Source of the DNA: Lachnospiraceae bacterium
GTDB lineage: Bacteria > Bacillota > Clostridia > Lachnospirales > Lachnospiraceae
Assembly: GCA_017550165.1 (NCBI GenBank)
Contig: JAFZQH010000013.1
Span: 1-64,000, forward strand
Length of the DNA: 64,000 nucleotides
Direction: 5' to 3'
The notes beneath the pieces were generated by a model, which was given only the letters and a program-made list of their open reading frames with translations, was not told the origin of the DNA and did no database searches. Numbering within the stretch: position 1 is the first letter of the stretch; the number at the start of each line of letters is the position of its first letter. Below are positions 51,641 through 59,879 of the stretch, in pieces. The translations under genes were made by a program, and so were the position numbers.

Positions 51641-52653
51641 TTCTCAAAATCACACTTTTCCGGCAATATATCATTTAATGCTTTATTAATCTTTGCCTTA
51701 TAATGCTCAAAATCACATTCTTCATTATTATCATTGAAGCATACAAGCTTGCCCTTACGTTTTCTTATATAAGCAACCGCTTCATTAACATTTCTATTGT
51801 TTGTGATCAGTTTCCCGAGAAACCTGTGGGGATAGAAATTACCTGAAGCCAGCTGCCAGTATCTGAAGAATAACTGATTAACATCTCTGTCATCCCGGAA
51901 CTTGCGAGAACATGTTTCAGTCAAGATCTGTTTTTCCTTCTTCCACACAGTCTCCAGTGTTGACTTATTATAAGGTACAGCAAGATGATGATTCACAAAT
52001 CCTATATGTGAATCCCATGTAATAAACATAAAAGAGCGAAACATGAACTTAAACTTATATGCTTTGTTAAACCAGAGCCCGGGTCTCTTTTTTACAAGCT
52101 TTTTTTTATCAAAATGATTATTGATCCTTAATACTGCATTGAACAGTATCGGAAAATAGGAATTCTGCCTGGGTATTATAGGGCTGCTTGCCAGACAATC
52201 GCACGGAAGCCCGTTATGAAAAAAATCTTCTTCTTTCAGTTCATCTATTATAAATATATCATCATTAAAATAGATGAAGTGATCACTCAGTCCTTCGATA
52301 CGATGCATGTTTAGTTCTATCGTGTGTGAGCTGAATGTCGGAAGAAACTCCTTGGGGATATAATCCTCATGTCTGACTATATGAAGTTTTTCGCATTCTG
52401 TATTCAGCCATCCCGGCAAATGACCACAGGTTACAAAATGCACCTTCCTTACCCATGGCGCATACTTCTGGATCCCTCTGAAGAGATACTGTAGATTATC
52501 CCAGTCCCTGAATCGCATATCTCTGTTATCAGAAGTATCCATCTGTTCTGATGCATATTTTTTCCTGGATTCTCGCCATTTTTCATCGGATGGATCCACC
52601 CAGGGAAGCACTATATCTATGGAGTTTTCCTTGATACTATTATCGTTTTTCAT
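51637..52653 (-). CDS. Stealth family hexose-1-phosphate transferase
   Basis: A 338-residue Stealth protein. CR1 is NSIDIVLPWVDPSDEKWRES; CR2 is RFRDWDNLQYLFRGIQKYAP, VRKVHFVTCGHLPGWLN, and HIEL-type SSHTIELNMHRIEGLSDHFI with FNDDIFI; the region with WDSHIGFVNHHLAVPYNKS corresponds to CR3. Stealth enzymes (for example SacB of meningococci) join sugars through phosphodiester links from UDP-sugars. The ATG at 52653 is my choice; a TTG nine bases earlier is equally possible because neither has a good ribosome site. Confidence 0.92.
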   Translation of the reverse strand: MKNDNSIKENSIDIVLPWVDPSDEKWRESRKKYASEQMDTSDNRDMRFRDWDNLQYLFRGIQKYAPWVRKVHFVTCGHLPGWLNTECEKLHIVRHEDYIPKEFLPTFSSHTIELNMHRIEGLSDHFIYFNDDIFIIDELKEEDFFHNGLPCDCLASSPIIPRQNSYFPILFNAVLRINNHFDKKKLVKKRPGLWFNKAYKFKFMFRSFMFITWDSHIGFVNHHLAVPYNKSTLETVWKKEKQILTETCSRKFRDDRDVNQLFFRYWQLASGNFYPHRFLGKLITNNRNVNEAVAYIRKRKGKLVCFNDNNEECDFEHYKAKINKALNDILPEKCDFEK

Positions 52654-52746
52654 ATTTCTCAATCAATTATCTTTCTTCAAACCAGTAATGATAGACACCA
52701 CGCTTAAAACAGTATAATGTATAGCAATTTGATAGTCAAATATCCT

Positions 52747-54432
52747 CTACGCTATCCCCCAATAGGAACAGAGCCACTCGTTTCTCTCCTTCAACCAGGC
52801 CTTTAAATATTCAACATTATCCGTATAAGTCTTTGCCGGAGTAACATGAAGTCTGGAGTACTTTTCAGAAATATTCCAGTCTGTTTCGTTGAAGTTCTTA
52901 TTCACTGCTATATCCAGCCTGTCTGTCTGTCGGTCAATATATCCGTCTTTATCATACAGGGATGTAATAATATTCTGGAGCTCCTTAAATCTTTCAGCTA
53001 CTTCAGCCTTAAACTCAGGGTAATTAAGAAGTGCAGCAAAGATTGGGTTTGTCGTCCCGTATATACCATGTGAAGTACTACCCGATTCGTCTCTATACTT
53101 ATTATATGCTTTATTGTCAGGATCAGGGTTGCCGGCTGACAGATCAAAATCCCACACCGGTCCTCCGTGAAGTTTTCCCTCTGAATAATAGAAATACCCT
53201 CTGCCTGCATCAACGTTCTTAAGCATTTCCTGAACTATATAATAATTCACTATTGAATCAACATCTACTATTTTCTGAACCTTTTTATAATCCCCTGAGA
53301 GAATGGCTTCCTCCACCGAATCCATTACGCTCCTTATTACATCAGCCTCATGATCACCCGGATCCTCAGGCTCACAAAGCATAAACCTCCAACCATTCTT
53401 CCGGGTTTTAAAATAATACGCATCGTCTTCTAACGTACTTTGAATACTCTCAACAAAAAAGCCGGAGGATACATCGATATCAATCCTCTCCGGATCCACT
53501 TCAACCTGCTCTGTAAGCAGGTAGAGTCCTCTGTATATTCCATCAACCGTAAGTTCAACATAAGCAGAATCAGGAGTGTATTCAAGGCCTATACTTCTTG
53601 CCAAATACAGTGCCAGCTCATTGCGGATCATAGTTGGATCCATCTGGTTGGCTATAAGGCACCAGTCTTTTGCCTTGCCAAGCCCCAGAAGATCATTCTT
53701 TTTATTTAACTTGATCTTGTATGGTTTCTTGGCTAATTTGGCTGTCGAGTTCCCCCTGATCTTAGCCTTTCCGATCAGGGTTGTTCTCTCCTCTCCCTCT
53801 ATAACACTTATGTTGACGTTCTCCACATATCCCTCTTCCTTGTTCAGGGAATTGCCGTTTCCCTCCGGGAAATTGAGATAAATATGAGGCAGGTGGGTCT
53901 CACCCCCTATCCCGTTGTCTGAAGCAAGAAAGAATACTGAGATCAACAGGATCGCTGCTATTCCGGCCTTTACATGAAACTCTCTTCCGAATAGGAAGCC
54001 CAGCCTCGGATGACTTACCCTGACCTTTTCCGCCAATGCCTCCTTCTCTTGGCGGCTTACGGAAAGAAACCAGACACAGGCTATGAAAGCTATGGTGAAT
54101 AATACGGCGCCTGTCAGGAAAAACCGCTTCATGGTTGTGTCATACTTCCTGCAATAGGCCATCCCGAACAGTACTGCGGGGATTACCGCCACAAATGATC
54201 TGAGACACTGCTCCATAAAGTCCTCTGTCTTCTCCCTGTGGGAGACATGATAGCAGACGCCCATTATGACCACGCACAGCAAAAGAAAGAGCGCCGCGGC
54301 TGTTATAACAAAACCGGGTGCTATGGATATCTTTCTTATCTTATATAAAACCTGTTTTCCGAATACCGCAACTCCGCAACTGACATACAGCAGCAGCAAG
54401 AAGGGGACTCTTCCCCTGATCCGTCTGATCAT
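52747..54432 (-). CDS. Membrane-anchored CotH kinase-like protein
   Basis: A 561-residue protein with four membrane segments in the first ~175 residues, then an extracytoplasmic CotH domain: KIRGNSTAKLAKKPYKIKLN (with the conserved Lys), LIANQMDPTMIRNELALYLA, YRGLYLLTEQVEV, and GPVWDFDLSAG (metal-binding Asp residues). CotH of B. subtilis is an atypical kinase of spore-coat proteins; membrane-bound CotH homologues are frequent in clostridial surface loci with unknown targets. It lies one base from the stop-start boundary with the cytidylyltransferase gene and 93 bases before the Stealth start. A surface-glycan or surface-protein phosphorylating role fits the neighbours. Confidence 0.88.
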   Translation of the reverse strand: MIRRIRGRVPFLLLLYVSCGVAVFGKQVLYKIRKISIAPGFVITAAALFLLLCVVIMGVCYHVSHREKTEDFMEQCLRSFVAVIPAVLFGMAYCRKYDTTMKRFFLTGAVLFTIAFIACVWFLSVSRQEKEALAEKVRVSHPRLGFLFGREFHVKAGIAAILLISVFFLASDNGIGGETHLPHIYLNFPEGNGNSLNKEEGYVENVNISVIEGEERTTLIGKAKIRGNSTAKLAKKPYKIKLNKKNDLLGLGKAKDWCLIANQMDPTMIRNELALYLARSIGLEYTPDSAYVELTVDGIYRGLYLLTEQVEVDPERIDIDVSSGFFVESIQSTLEDDAYYFKTRKNGWRFMLCEPEDPGDHEADVIRSVMDSVEEAILSGDYKKVQKIVDVDSIVNYYIVQEMLKNVDAGRGYFYYSEGKLHGGPVWDFDLSAGNPDPDNKAYNKYRDESGSTSHGIYGTTNPIFAALLNYPEFKAEVAERFKELQNIITSLYDKDGYIDRQTDRLDIAVNKNFNETDWNISEKYSRLHVTPAKTYTDNVEYLKAWLKERNEWLCSYWGIA

Positions 54433-54433
54433 C

Positions 54434-55150
54434 TCAACCTTTCAGCCAATCTGAGCGTTTTGCCATTAAAAGCGCCTTAAATATATCTATATCCTCTACC
54501 GTGGTCAGCTTGATATTCTTCTCTGACCCTGCTGAGAAATACACCTTCTGTCCCATCTCTATCATTAAGGTACATGAGGCTACGGAGTTGGTGATCCCCG
54601 CTTCCAGGGCCCGCCTGTGAAGGTCGCATATGTCTCCTATATGAAATGCCTGTGGCGTCTGGGTTCTTTTTAGATTATCCCTGGGATAGGTCTCTGACGA
54701 TACGGAACCATCCTGTGTAGTAAGCATAGCCTCGGCACATGGGATCACTGTTATGGCGTTACCGAACTCCCTCGCCACCCTGATGTTATCCGATATGATC
54801 TCAGCACTTACCATGGGACGGATCGCATCATGGATCAGGACGAAGTCTTCCTTATCATAATGTTTCTCCAGTTCCATCACTCCGTTACGGATGGAGTCCT
54901 GGCCGTTCTTGCCACCCGGAACCACATATTTCAACTTAGTTATATTAAACTGGGCTGCATATGCACGCAGTACCTGTTCCCAGCCTTCTATACATACAAC
55001 CGCTATCGCATCTATCTCCGGATGCTTTTCAAAAGCCTCCAGGGTATATACTATAACCGGTCTCTCATTTACGGTAAGAAACTGCTTGGGGATATCCTGC
55101 TGCATTCTCGCGCCGGAACCTCCGGCTATGATCAAACCTATATTAGCCAT
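54434..55150 (-). CDS. IspD/TarI-type CTP:sugar-alcohol-phosphate cytidylyltransferase
   Basis: A 238-residue enzyme with IGLIIAGGSGARMQQDIPKQ (CTP-binding loop), VLIHDAIRPMVS, and RDNLKRTQTPQAFHIGDICD. IspD makes CDP-methylerythritol for isoprenoids; TarI and relatives make CDP-ribitol or similar donors for teichoic acids and capsules. The overlap with the epimerase gene and the LicD/Stealth neighbours favour a donor for the glycopolymer. It overlaps the upstream gene by eight bases and has AAAGGAAAATCATT before the ATG. It could instead be the housekeeping IspD; the sequence alone does not decide. Confidence 0.85.
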   Translation of the reverse strand: MANIGLIIAGGSGARMQQDIPKQFLTVNERPVIVYTLEAFEKHPEIDAIAVVCIEGWEQVLRAYAAQFNITKLKYVVPGGKNGQDSIRNGVMELEKHYDKEDFVLIHDAIRPMVSAEIISDNIRVAREFGNAITVIPCAEAMLTTQDGSVSSETYPRDNLKRTQTPQAFHIGDICDLHRRALEAGITNSVASCTLMIEMGQKVYFSAGSEKNIKLTTVEDIDIFKALLMAKRSDWLKG

Positions 55151-56228
55151 AATGATTTTCCTTTCCCTTGATCTCCTTTATGATCTCCACTGTGTGGGCA
55201 AAGCCTCTCCCGGCGTCAAACTGTCCTTTCCAACCCAGACTCTCCAGCTCCGTCGCATCCAGGGATGAATTCTTCATGGGATTAAAGCCCTTCTTCTCCG
55301 CATCTGTAGGCAGTTCCATCTTAAGGCTGACTCCGGCGGATTCTGCAAGAAGTTCTGCCATCTCCTTTATGCTTATCACTGACTCCGGGTTGGAAATGTT
55401 GTATGCCTGACTCTTCTCTCCCTTTAATAATACCGTAAGGATAGCCGAAGCACAATCAAGGCAGTAGCAATAACTTCTTATCTGGGATCCGTCGCTCTTC
55501 ATCACGATGTCCTCACCCCGTGATACTGCGTAAGCCCAGGCGGAAGATACTCTGTTATCCGTCTCCGATGCAGTAGGTCCGTATATGTGCCCGGGACGTA
55601 TTATCACCGAATCCACCCCATACTCATCCCCGTATGATACACACAGGGTCTCAGCGGCGCATTTTCCAACGGAATAAGAACTTCTGGGATCCAGGATATC
55701 TATGGAGCCGTACTCATCCACTTTATTAGGCCTGTCACTTTCCTTCTTTCCATATACCTCTGAACTGGATATCAAAAGGATCCGTCCGGCCTTACCGGCT
55801 CTTGCATATTCCAGAAGGCTTTTCATCCCGGTAATATTGCCCAGCATGGTCTCCACCGGCTCTTTGACTATATTATTCGGGGATGCATTACCGGCGCCGT
55901 GGATAATGTAGTCGCAGTAATCCGGTAATTTATTATCCTCTGACGTCGCATCATATTGAACATATTCGAACCAGCCTCTCCCGGTAAAGGGTTCAAATCT
56001 CTTCATCACCTTCTCACGGTTCCTGCCGGCTGCATATATCTTTATCTTTTCATCATGAGTCTCATTCCATCTGATGAGAACATCGACTACGGCCGAGCAA
56101 ATAAGCCCGCCACAGCCGGTGATCATAACTCCCTTGCCTGAAAGCTCCGAAAGAGCGGGGAGTGCGTCTGTTACCTCATCAATATCCGAGATCCATAGTT
56201 TGCTTTCTGATATATTCATTGGTTTCAT
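55143..56228 (-). CDS. NAD-dependent epimerase/dehydratase (extended SDR)
   Basis: A 361-residue extended short-chain dehydrogenase: GVMITGCGGLICSAVVDVLI (Rossmann loop), LLISSSEVYGK, YSVGKCAAETLC (catalytic Tyr and Lys), VIIRPGHIYGPTAS. It resembles UDP-sugar epimerases/decarboxylases; coupled to the cytidylyltransferase it may instead act on a CDP-linked or phosphate form, as in pneumococcal CDP-alditol pathways (analogy only). No ribosome site is visible before either of its two candidate ATGs, because a palindromic repeat occupies 56237-56265. It is the first gene of the glycopolymer locus. Confidence 0.88.
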   Translation of the reverse strand: MKPMNISESKLWISDIDEVTDALPALSELSGKGVMITGCGGLICSAVVDVLIRWNETHDEKIKIYAAGRNREKVMKRFEPFTGRGWFEYVQYDATSEDNKLPDYCDYIIHGAGNASPNNIVKEPVETMLGNITGMKSLLEYARAGKAGRILLISSSEVYGKKESDRPNKVDEYGSIDILDPRSSYSVGKCAAETLCVSYGDEYGVDSVIIRPGHIYGPTASETDNRVSSAWAYAVSRGEDIVMKSDGSQIRSYCYCLDCASAILTVLLKGEKSQAYNISNPESVISIKEMAELLAESAGVSLKMELPTDAEKKGFNPMKNSSLDATELESLGWKGQFDAGRGFAHTVEIIKEIKGKENHYG

Positions 56229-56236
56229 ATAGAAAA

Positions 56237-56265
56237 GAGACAGAGAATTAACCGTCCCCTGTCTC
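56237..56265. repeat. Palindromic repeat, GGGACGGTT type, copy A
   Basis: GAGACAG (56237-56243) and CTGTCTC (56259-56265) around a core containing ACCGTCCC. It is a variant of the copies at 61006 and 62401 with three extra bases in the loop. It sits eight bases before the epimerase start. Confidence 0.85.
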
Positions 56266-56294
56266 CTTATCTCCTTATTCCTGTATATACACGA

Positions 56295-57128
56295 TTATCT
56301 TACAAGTGCTCCGAATACATCGTATCTGTATCTGTCATCTCCGCTCTTCAAGCAGGTACACAATGTAAGGACCTTGGTATCCTTGGTGAAATCATAGCTT
56401 GAAAGATGCTGATCCTTGCCGTTACCGCTTACATCATCATCACTCAGCAGTGACTGAAGGAACTCCGGCCATGTGGTATCATCATATTTGAAGTTATCCA
56501 GCAGGTGGAGCGATAATACCTCACGGGCTGCGAATATCCTGTATACCAGGATATCATTCCTGGTGTATACGTACATGTACTTGCAGCTGTCAAATGTAGC
56601 CTTGTCTTCCAGCTTGTGAAGGGGTGCAAATCCCGTACCGTTCTTCATGTTATGCCCGTATATAACTGTATTCTGGTCTGAGAAATCCTTCTTGTTATAG
56701 GTGGGCTCTGTATAGATACCGCCCGGGTAACCCTTGGACCCATCCAGGTTGTAGTTCAGGTAGTACTCGTCATCACTGGGATGCTGTACAACCGGTGTGT
56801 CGATGCCAAGCTCGGGAACATAAAGCCATGCATATATATCCTTGTTAACGCTCTTTTGCATCTCTTCAAAGTTAAGGGCCTTCTCGGGAACCTCTATACC
56901 GAAGTTATCCTTGTAAAACTTGACCTTTTCATCATAGGAATAATCATCCCACTTGTTCTCCTTGTTAGCTTCTGAAAGATGCTCTTCATTCCACTCGCTG
57001 GCCTTCTGCTGGTCAGACTTCTTAGGGATCAATATAATGATAAGAACAACTATGATGATAACGGCCAGGGCAGCTATTCCTATGATCTTCTTCTTGTTGT
57101 CTAAGCCGTCTACGCCTTTCTTTGCCAT
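56295..57128 (-). CDS. srtB: Class B sortase
   Basis: A 277-residue protein with a basic N-terminus and one membrane segment (~14-34), then the sortase fold. The catalytic His is in YGHNMKNGTGFAPL, the Cys is the last residue of TLCTC, and the Arg is in SGDDRYRYDVFG. Class B sortases anchor a few proteins or assemble pili. No sorting-signal substrate was found among the secreted proteins of this window, although the large protein at the left edge is incomplete. GGAGAGTATATTATC precedes the ATG. It follows ftsZ at a distance of 163 bases with a hairpin between. Confidence 0.93.
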   Translation of the reverse strand: MAKKGVDGLDNKKKIIGIAALAVIIIVVLIIILIPKKSDQQKASEWNEEHLSEANKENKWDDYSYDEKVKFYKDNFGIEVPEKALNFEEMQKSVNKDIYAWLYVPELGIDTPVVQHPSDDEYYLNYNLDGSKGYPGGIYTEPTYNKKDFSDQNTVIYGHNMKNGTGFAPLHKLEDKATFDSCKYMYVYTRNDILVYRIFAAREVLSLHLLDNFKYDDTTWPEFLQSLLSDDDVSGNGKDQHLSSYDFTKDTKVLTLCTCLKSGDDRYRYDVFGALVR

Positions 57129-57174
57129 GATAATATACTCTCCTTATCCTGTCCTCTTTTTTCTCTTTACTCTG

Positions 57175-57202
57175 ATATAAGCGGGACAAACCCCGCTTAT
57201 AT
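57175..57202. terminator. Hairpin between ftsZ and srtB, possible weak terminator
   Basis: ATATAAGCGGG (57175-57185) pairs with CCCGCTTATAT (57192-57202), a perfect 11-bp stem with a 6-base loop. There is no T run directly after it on the minus strand, so it may only attenuate or stabilise RNA. Confidence 0.6.
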
Positions 57203-57291
57203 TATTCTAATGTATTAATTATTAAAATACAATATATATTTTCTTAAAATTTTTCAACCTCAATATATTGTATATCAGGCCATGATCTCTT

Positions 57292-58533
57292 TTATTTTTT
57301 AAGGAAATCGGGAACCTTGATATCCTTGGGTGCTACCGTGCGCTCCGGTGCAGGTCGTTTAAGCCCTGCCAGGATATCCTGTGCCGTCATGGGCTTAACT
57401 CCGGGTTCTTCCGGCGCAGCCGGTGTAACTGTCCCTGCGGGAACAGCCGGTGTTGCTGCAGGCGCAGGTGCAACCGTAGGATTAGCAGCCGGTGCCGCAT
57501 GCGAAACTGCCGGTCTGGGAACAACCGTATCAGCTCCGGCGTATTTCAGTTTGGATGCCATCATGGACATACCGGCGAAGGAATTATTCTCAAGGCCGGT
57601 AGCGATAACCGTGATGGTAACCTCATCGGTCTTATTCTCATCATACATGGAACCGAATATGATATTGGCGTTATCGGTAGCCAGTCCCTGAACGTACTCT
57701 GCCGCCTCATTGACATCCATAAGGGTAACATCTCCGGAGATGTTGATAAGAACGTTGGACGCACCGTTGATGCTGGTCTCGAGAAGGGGACTCTCAACTG
57801 CCTGCTTAACTGCATCCATGGCTTTATCATCACCGTGTCCCACGCCGATACCTATATGGGCAATTCCCTTATCCTTCATAACGGTCTTAACATCTGCAAA
57901 GTCAAGATTGATAAGTGAAGGAACATTTATAAGATCCGTAATACCCTGTACCGCCTGCTGAAGCACTTCATCAGCCTTACGAAGCGCGTCAGGCATGGAA
58001 GTTCTGCGATCTACCAGGTCAAGCAGCTTATCATTCGGGATAACGATAAGCGTATCCACGTTCTGTCTGAGCTTCTCTATACCTGCCAGGGCATTCTTTG
58101 CTCTGGTCTTTGCTTCAAATCTGAAAGGCTTGGTAACCACGCCAACTGTCAGAGCCCCCATATCCTTAGCTATCTGCGCTACTATGGGTGCTGCCCCCGT
58201 ACCGGTTCCGCCGCCCATTCCGCAGGTTACAAAGACCATATCAGCCCCGCTGATGGCCTCCTGTATCTCTTCATAGTTCTCCGCAGCCGCCTGCTCTCCC
58301 ACTGTGGGATCCGCGCCGGCTCCGAGACCCTTTGTGATCTTCTCCCCAATTTGAAGAAGGGTGGGAGCTTTACATAAGGTAAGTGCCTGTCTGTCAGTGT
58401 TGATCCCGATGAATTCCACCTGGGCGATGTTCTCATCGATCATCCTGTTAAGAGCATTATTACCGCCTCCGCCTACACCTACGACAATGATCCGGGCACC
58501 GCTCTCTCCTTCATTATTCTTTAATTCTACCAA
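57292..58533 (-). CDS. ftsZ: Cell division GTPase FtsZ
   Basis: A 413-residue tubulin homologue that forms the division ring. [18 protein letters not shown], the signature [20 protein letters not shown], and [10 protein letters not shown] are intact. The core ends near ~residue 320; an Ala/Pro-rich linker follows, and the tail [13 protein letters not shown] is the conserved peptide that binds FtsA, SepF and ZapA-type partners. The start is TTG, seven bases after GGAGG. It is separated from ftsQ by a 437-base gap containing its own promoter and an unrelated small gene, so it is not in the ftsQ transcript. Confidence 0.98.
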   Translation of the reverse strand: MVELKNNEGESGARIIVVGVGGGGNNALNRMIDENIAQVEFIGINTDRQALTLCKAPTLLQIGEKITKGLGAGADPTVGEQAAAENYEEIQEAISGADMVFVTCGMGGGTGTGAAPIVAQIAKDMGALTVGVVTKPFRFEAKTRAKNALAGIEKLRQNVDTLIVIPNDKLLDLVDRRTSMPDALRKADEVLQQAVQGITDLINVPSLINLDFADVKTVMKDKGIAHIGIGVGHGDDKAMDAVKQAVESPLLETSINGASNVLINISGDVTLMDVNEAAEYVQGLATDNANIIFGSMYDENKTDEVTITVIATGLENNSFAGMSMMASKLKYAGADTVVPRPAVSHAAPAANPTVAPAPAATPAVPAGTVTPAAPEEPGVKPMTAQDILAGLKRPAPERTVAPKDIKVPDFLKK

Positions 58534-58574
58534 GGTGTCTCCTCCTTTATATACTCAAAAACAACCTATTCTAT

Positions 58575-58603
58575 ATAATACTTTTTTTTATGTGATTTAT
58601 CAA
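58575..58603 (-). promoter_or_regulatory. ftsZ promoter
   Basis: On the minus strand TTGATA (58598-58603), a 17-base spacer, TATTAT (58575-58580), giving a leader of about 35 bases before the TTG start. A TTGACA box just upstream (about 58617-58622) could serve a second start. Confidence 0.75.
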
Positions 58604-58680
58604 TATTTTTTTTAGAATGTCAAGAAGATGTTACATCTCAGATTAATTATTGTAACAATTATAAATAATTTACATTTTTA

Positions 58681-58709
58681 TTGATTGATGTAAAATTTTG
58701 TGATATACT
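58681..58709 (+). promoter_or_regulatory. Promoter of the 30-codon gene
   Basis: TTGATT (58681-58686), a 17-base spacer, TATACT (58704-58709). The expected start is near 58716, about 34 bases before the ATG. Confidence 0.8.
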
Positions 58710-58749
58710 CCCAATGTTGTCACATCCATTCAGACACAGGAAGGGGGTG

Positions 58750-58842
58750 ATGATCATTGAATTCGTATTTACAGTAATAATACCCATCATGGTAGGTATA
58801 GTTACACACTATATCTGCAAGTGGTTGGATGGGGATAAGTAG
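58750..58842 (+). CDS. 30-residue hydrophobic peptide, probable Fst/TxpA-like type I toxin
   Basis: ATG at 58750 to TAG at 58840-58842. The peptide starts MIIEFVFTVIIPIMVGIVTH and ends YICKWLDGDK: one membrane segment, then a short charged tail with a W-L-D motif. This matches the layout of the Fst/Ldr toxins (hydrophobic ...IAPI.VG... followed by ...WLD..K) and of similar small clostridial peptides. AGGAAGG lies five bases before the ATG; an in-frame GTG directly before it is an alternative. It has a good promoter and a perfect terminator in 210 bases, and it runs opposite to all neighbouring genes in the gap between ftsZ and ftsQ. Toxicity and the antisense partner are inference. Confidence 0.78.
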   Translation: MIIEFVFTVIIPIMVGIVTHYICKWLDGDK

Positions 58843-58858
58843 GAAAACAGCCCAAATG

Positions 58859-58891
58859 AAAACCCAGAGGAACACCACTCCTCTGGGTTTT
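58859..58891. terminator. Bidirectional terminator between the small gene and ftsQ
   Basis: A perfect 12-bp stem, AAAACCCAGAGG (58859-58870) and CCTCTGGGTTTT (58880-58891), loop of nine. T residues follow on both strands, so it can end the small plus-strand RNA and the ftsQ operon. The remaining stretch 58892-58970 is AT-rich; a minus-strand TATACT near 58920-58926 could start an antisense RNA, but I see no convincing -35. Confidence 0.88.
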
Positions 58892-58970
58892 CTGTCGTTC
58901 TTATTTTGAACTCGTAGTTACAGTATACACTAGTATATTAACATATAAGTATAATTATGTCTACAAAAAT

Positions 58971-59879
58971 CTATACGCTTGAGGATGGAGTGGCCACTGT
59001 ACTTGAAGGCTGCGGCGCTGATGATGCAGGAGCGCTCTGCTGCGATACTGATGATGATTGCGGTTCTGCAGAGGACGACGGTTCCCCGGAGGATGACGGC
59101 TCCTCCGACGGTTTGGGTGGCTCAGGCTCCTTGTCTTCCGTGAAGGTCACCCCATCGCTGTCAGGATTGTAGTTCTCCATGTGGAGCACTCCCGCCTTGC
59201 CGCGAAGCGCAGGTATCATTTCCGCCAGATCTGCTATCTTGAGTTTAAGGTTGTCATCCTTGCCCAGTTCCACCCGTACTTCTTCAAAATGAAGCGTGAC
59301 CTTGCCCAGCTCGTCAAAATAAACCTTATCCGGCTTCAGATCGTACTTCATAAGGAGTCCGGATAGATTAAGGATACGTTCAAATATCCCCTTGTCCTCT
59401 ATGGGAAGTTTCTCCCCCACCACCGTCTGATCAAAGGATATCCCTGCGATCAGCGGGATCCCATTGTATTTCTCCGTCGAACTGTCGATCACTAGTCCCT
59501 CGCTGTCGAAGTACATGTACATATCCGAGTATTCCACGCACCCCACTATGGTCTTCTCATAGACATCTATATGGAGGTGGGACGGACTCTTCATTGAAAC
59601 CTTGATATGATCCAGATATCCTCCTCCGGGATGGACGAAGAAGGTATATTTGACCAGAACGAACAGGGAATTGCCGGACATTCCGTCGGATAAGAACATT
59701 TCATTCAGCTCCTGCTCCGAATAATGCTTATTGCCGGAATAGGTTACTTCTTTAAGATGAAATACAAATATATAAACAGCCGAAAGGACTACCAGTATCG
59801 TCCCGACAACAGCAAGTATCCTTAAGGCCCGGCCTCTTTTTTTCTTTTTTTCATACACCGGATTGACACGTTCTATCAT
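58971..59879 (-). CDS. ftsQ: Cell division protein FtsQ/DivIB
   Basis: A 302-residue bitopic membrane protein: basic N-terminus, one membrane segment (~22-43), POTRA domain beginning FHLKEVTYSGNKHYSEQELN, beta domain to ~240, then a Ser/Pro/Glu-rich tail of about 55 residues. It links early and late division proteins. Its ATG overlaps the ftsW stop (ATGA). The low-complexity tail (PEPPKPSEEPSSSGEPSSS...) is extracellular and longer than in most homologues. murG, usual between ftsW and ftsQ, is absent. Confidence 0.93.
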   Translation of the reverse strand: MIERVNPVYEKKKKRGRALRILAVVGTILVVLSAVYIFVFHLKEVTYSGNKHYSEQELNEMFLSDGMSGNSLFVLVKYTFFVHPGGGYLDHIKVSMKSPSHLHIDVYEKTIVGCVEYSDMYMYFDSEGLVIDSSTEKYNGIPLIAGISFDQTVVGEKLPIEDKGIFERILNLSGLLMKYDLKPDKVYFDELGKVTLHFEEVRVELGKDDNLKLKIADLAEMIPALRGKAGVLHMENYNPDSDGVTFTEDKEPEPPKPSEEPSSSGEPSSSAEPQSSSVSQQSAPASSAPQPSSTVATPSSSV

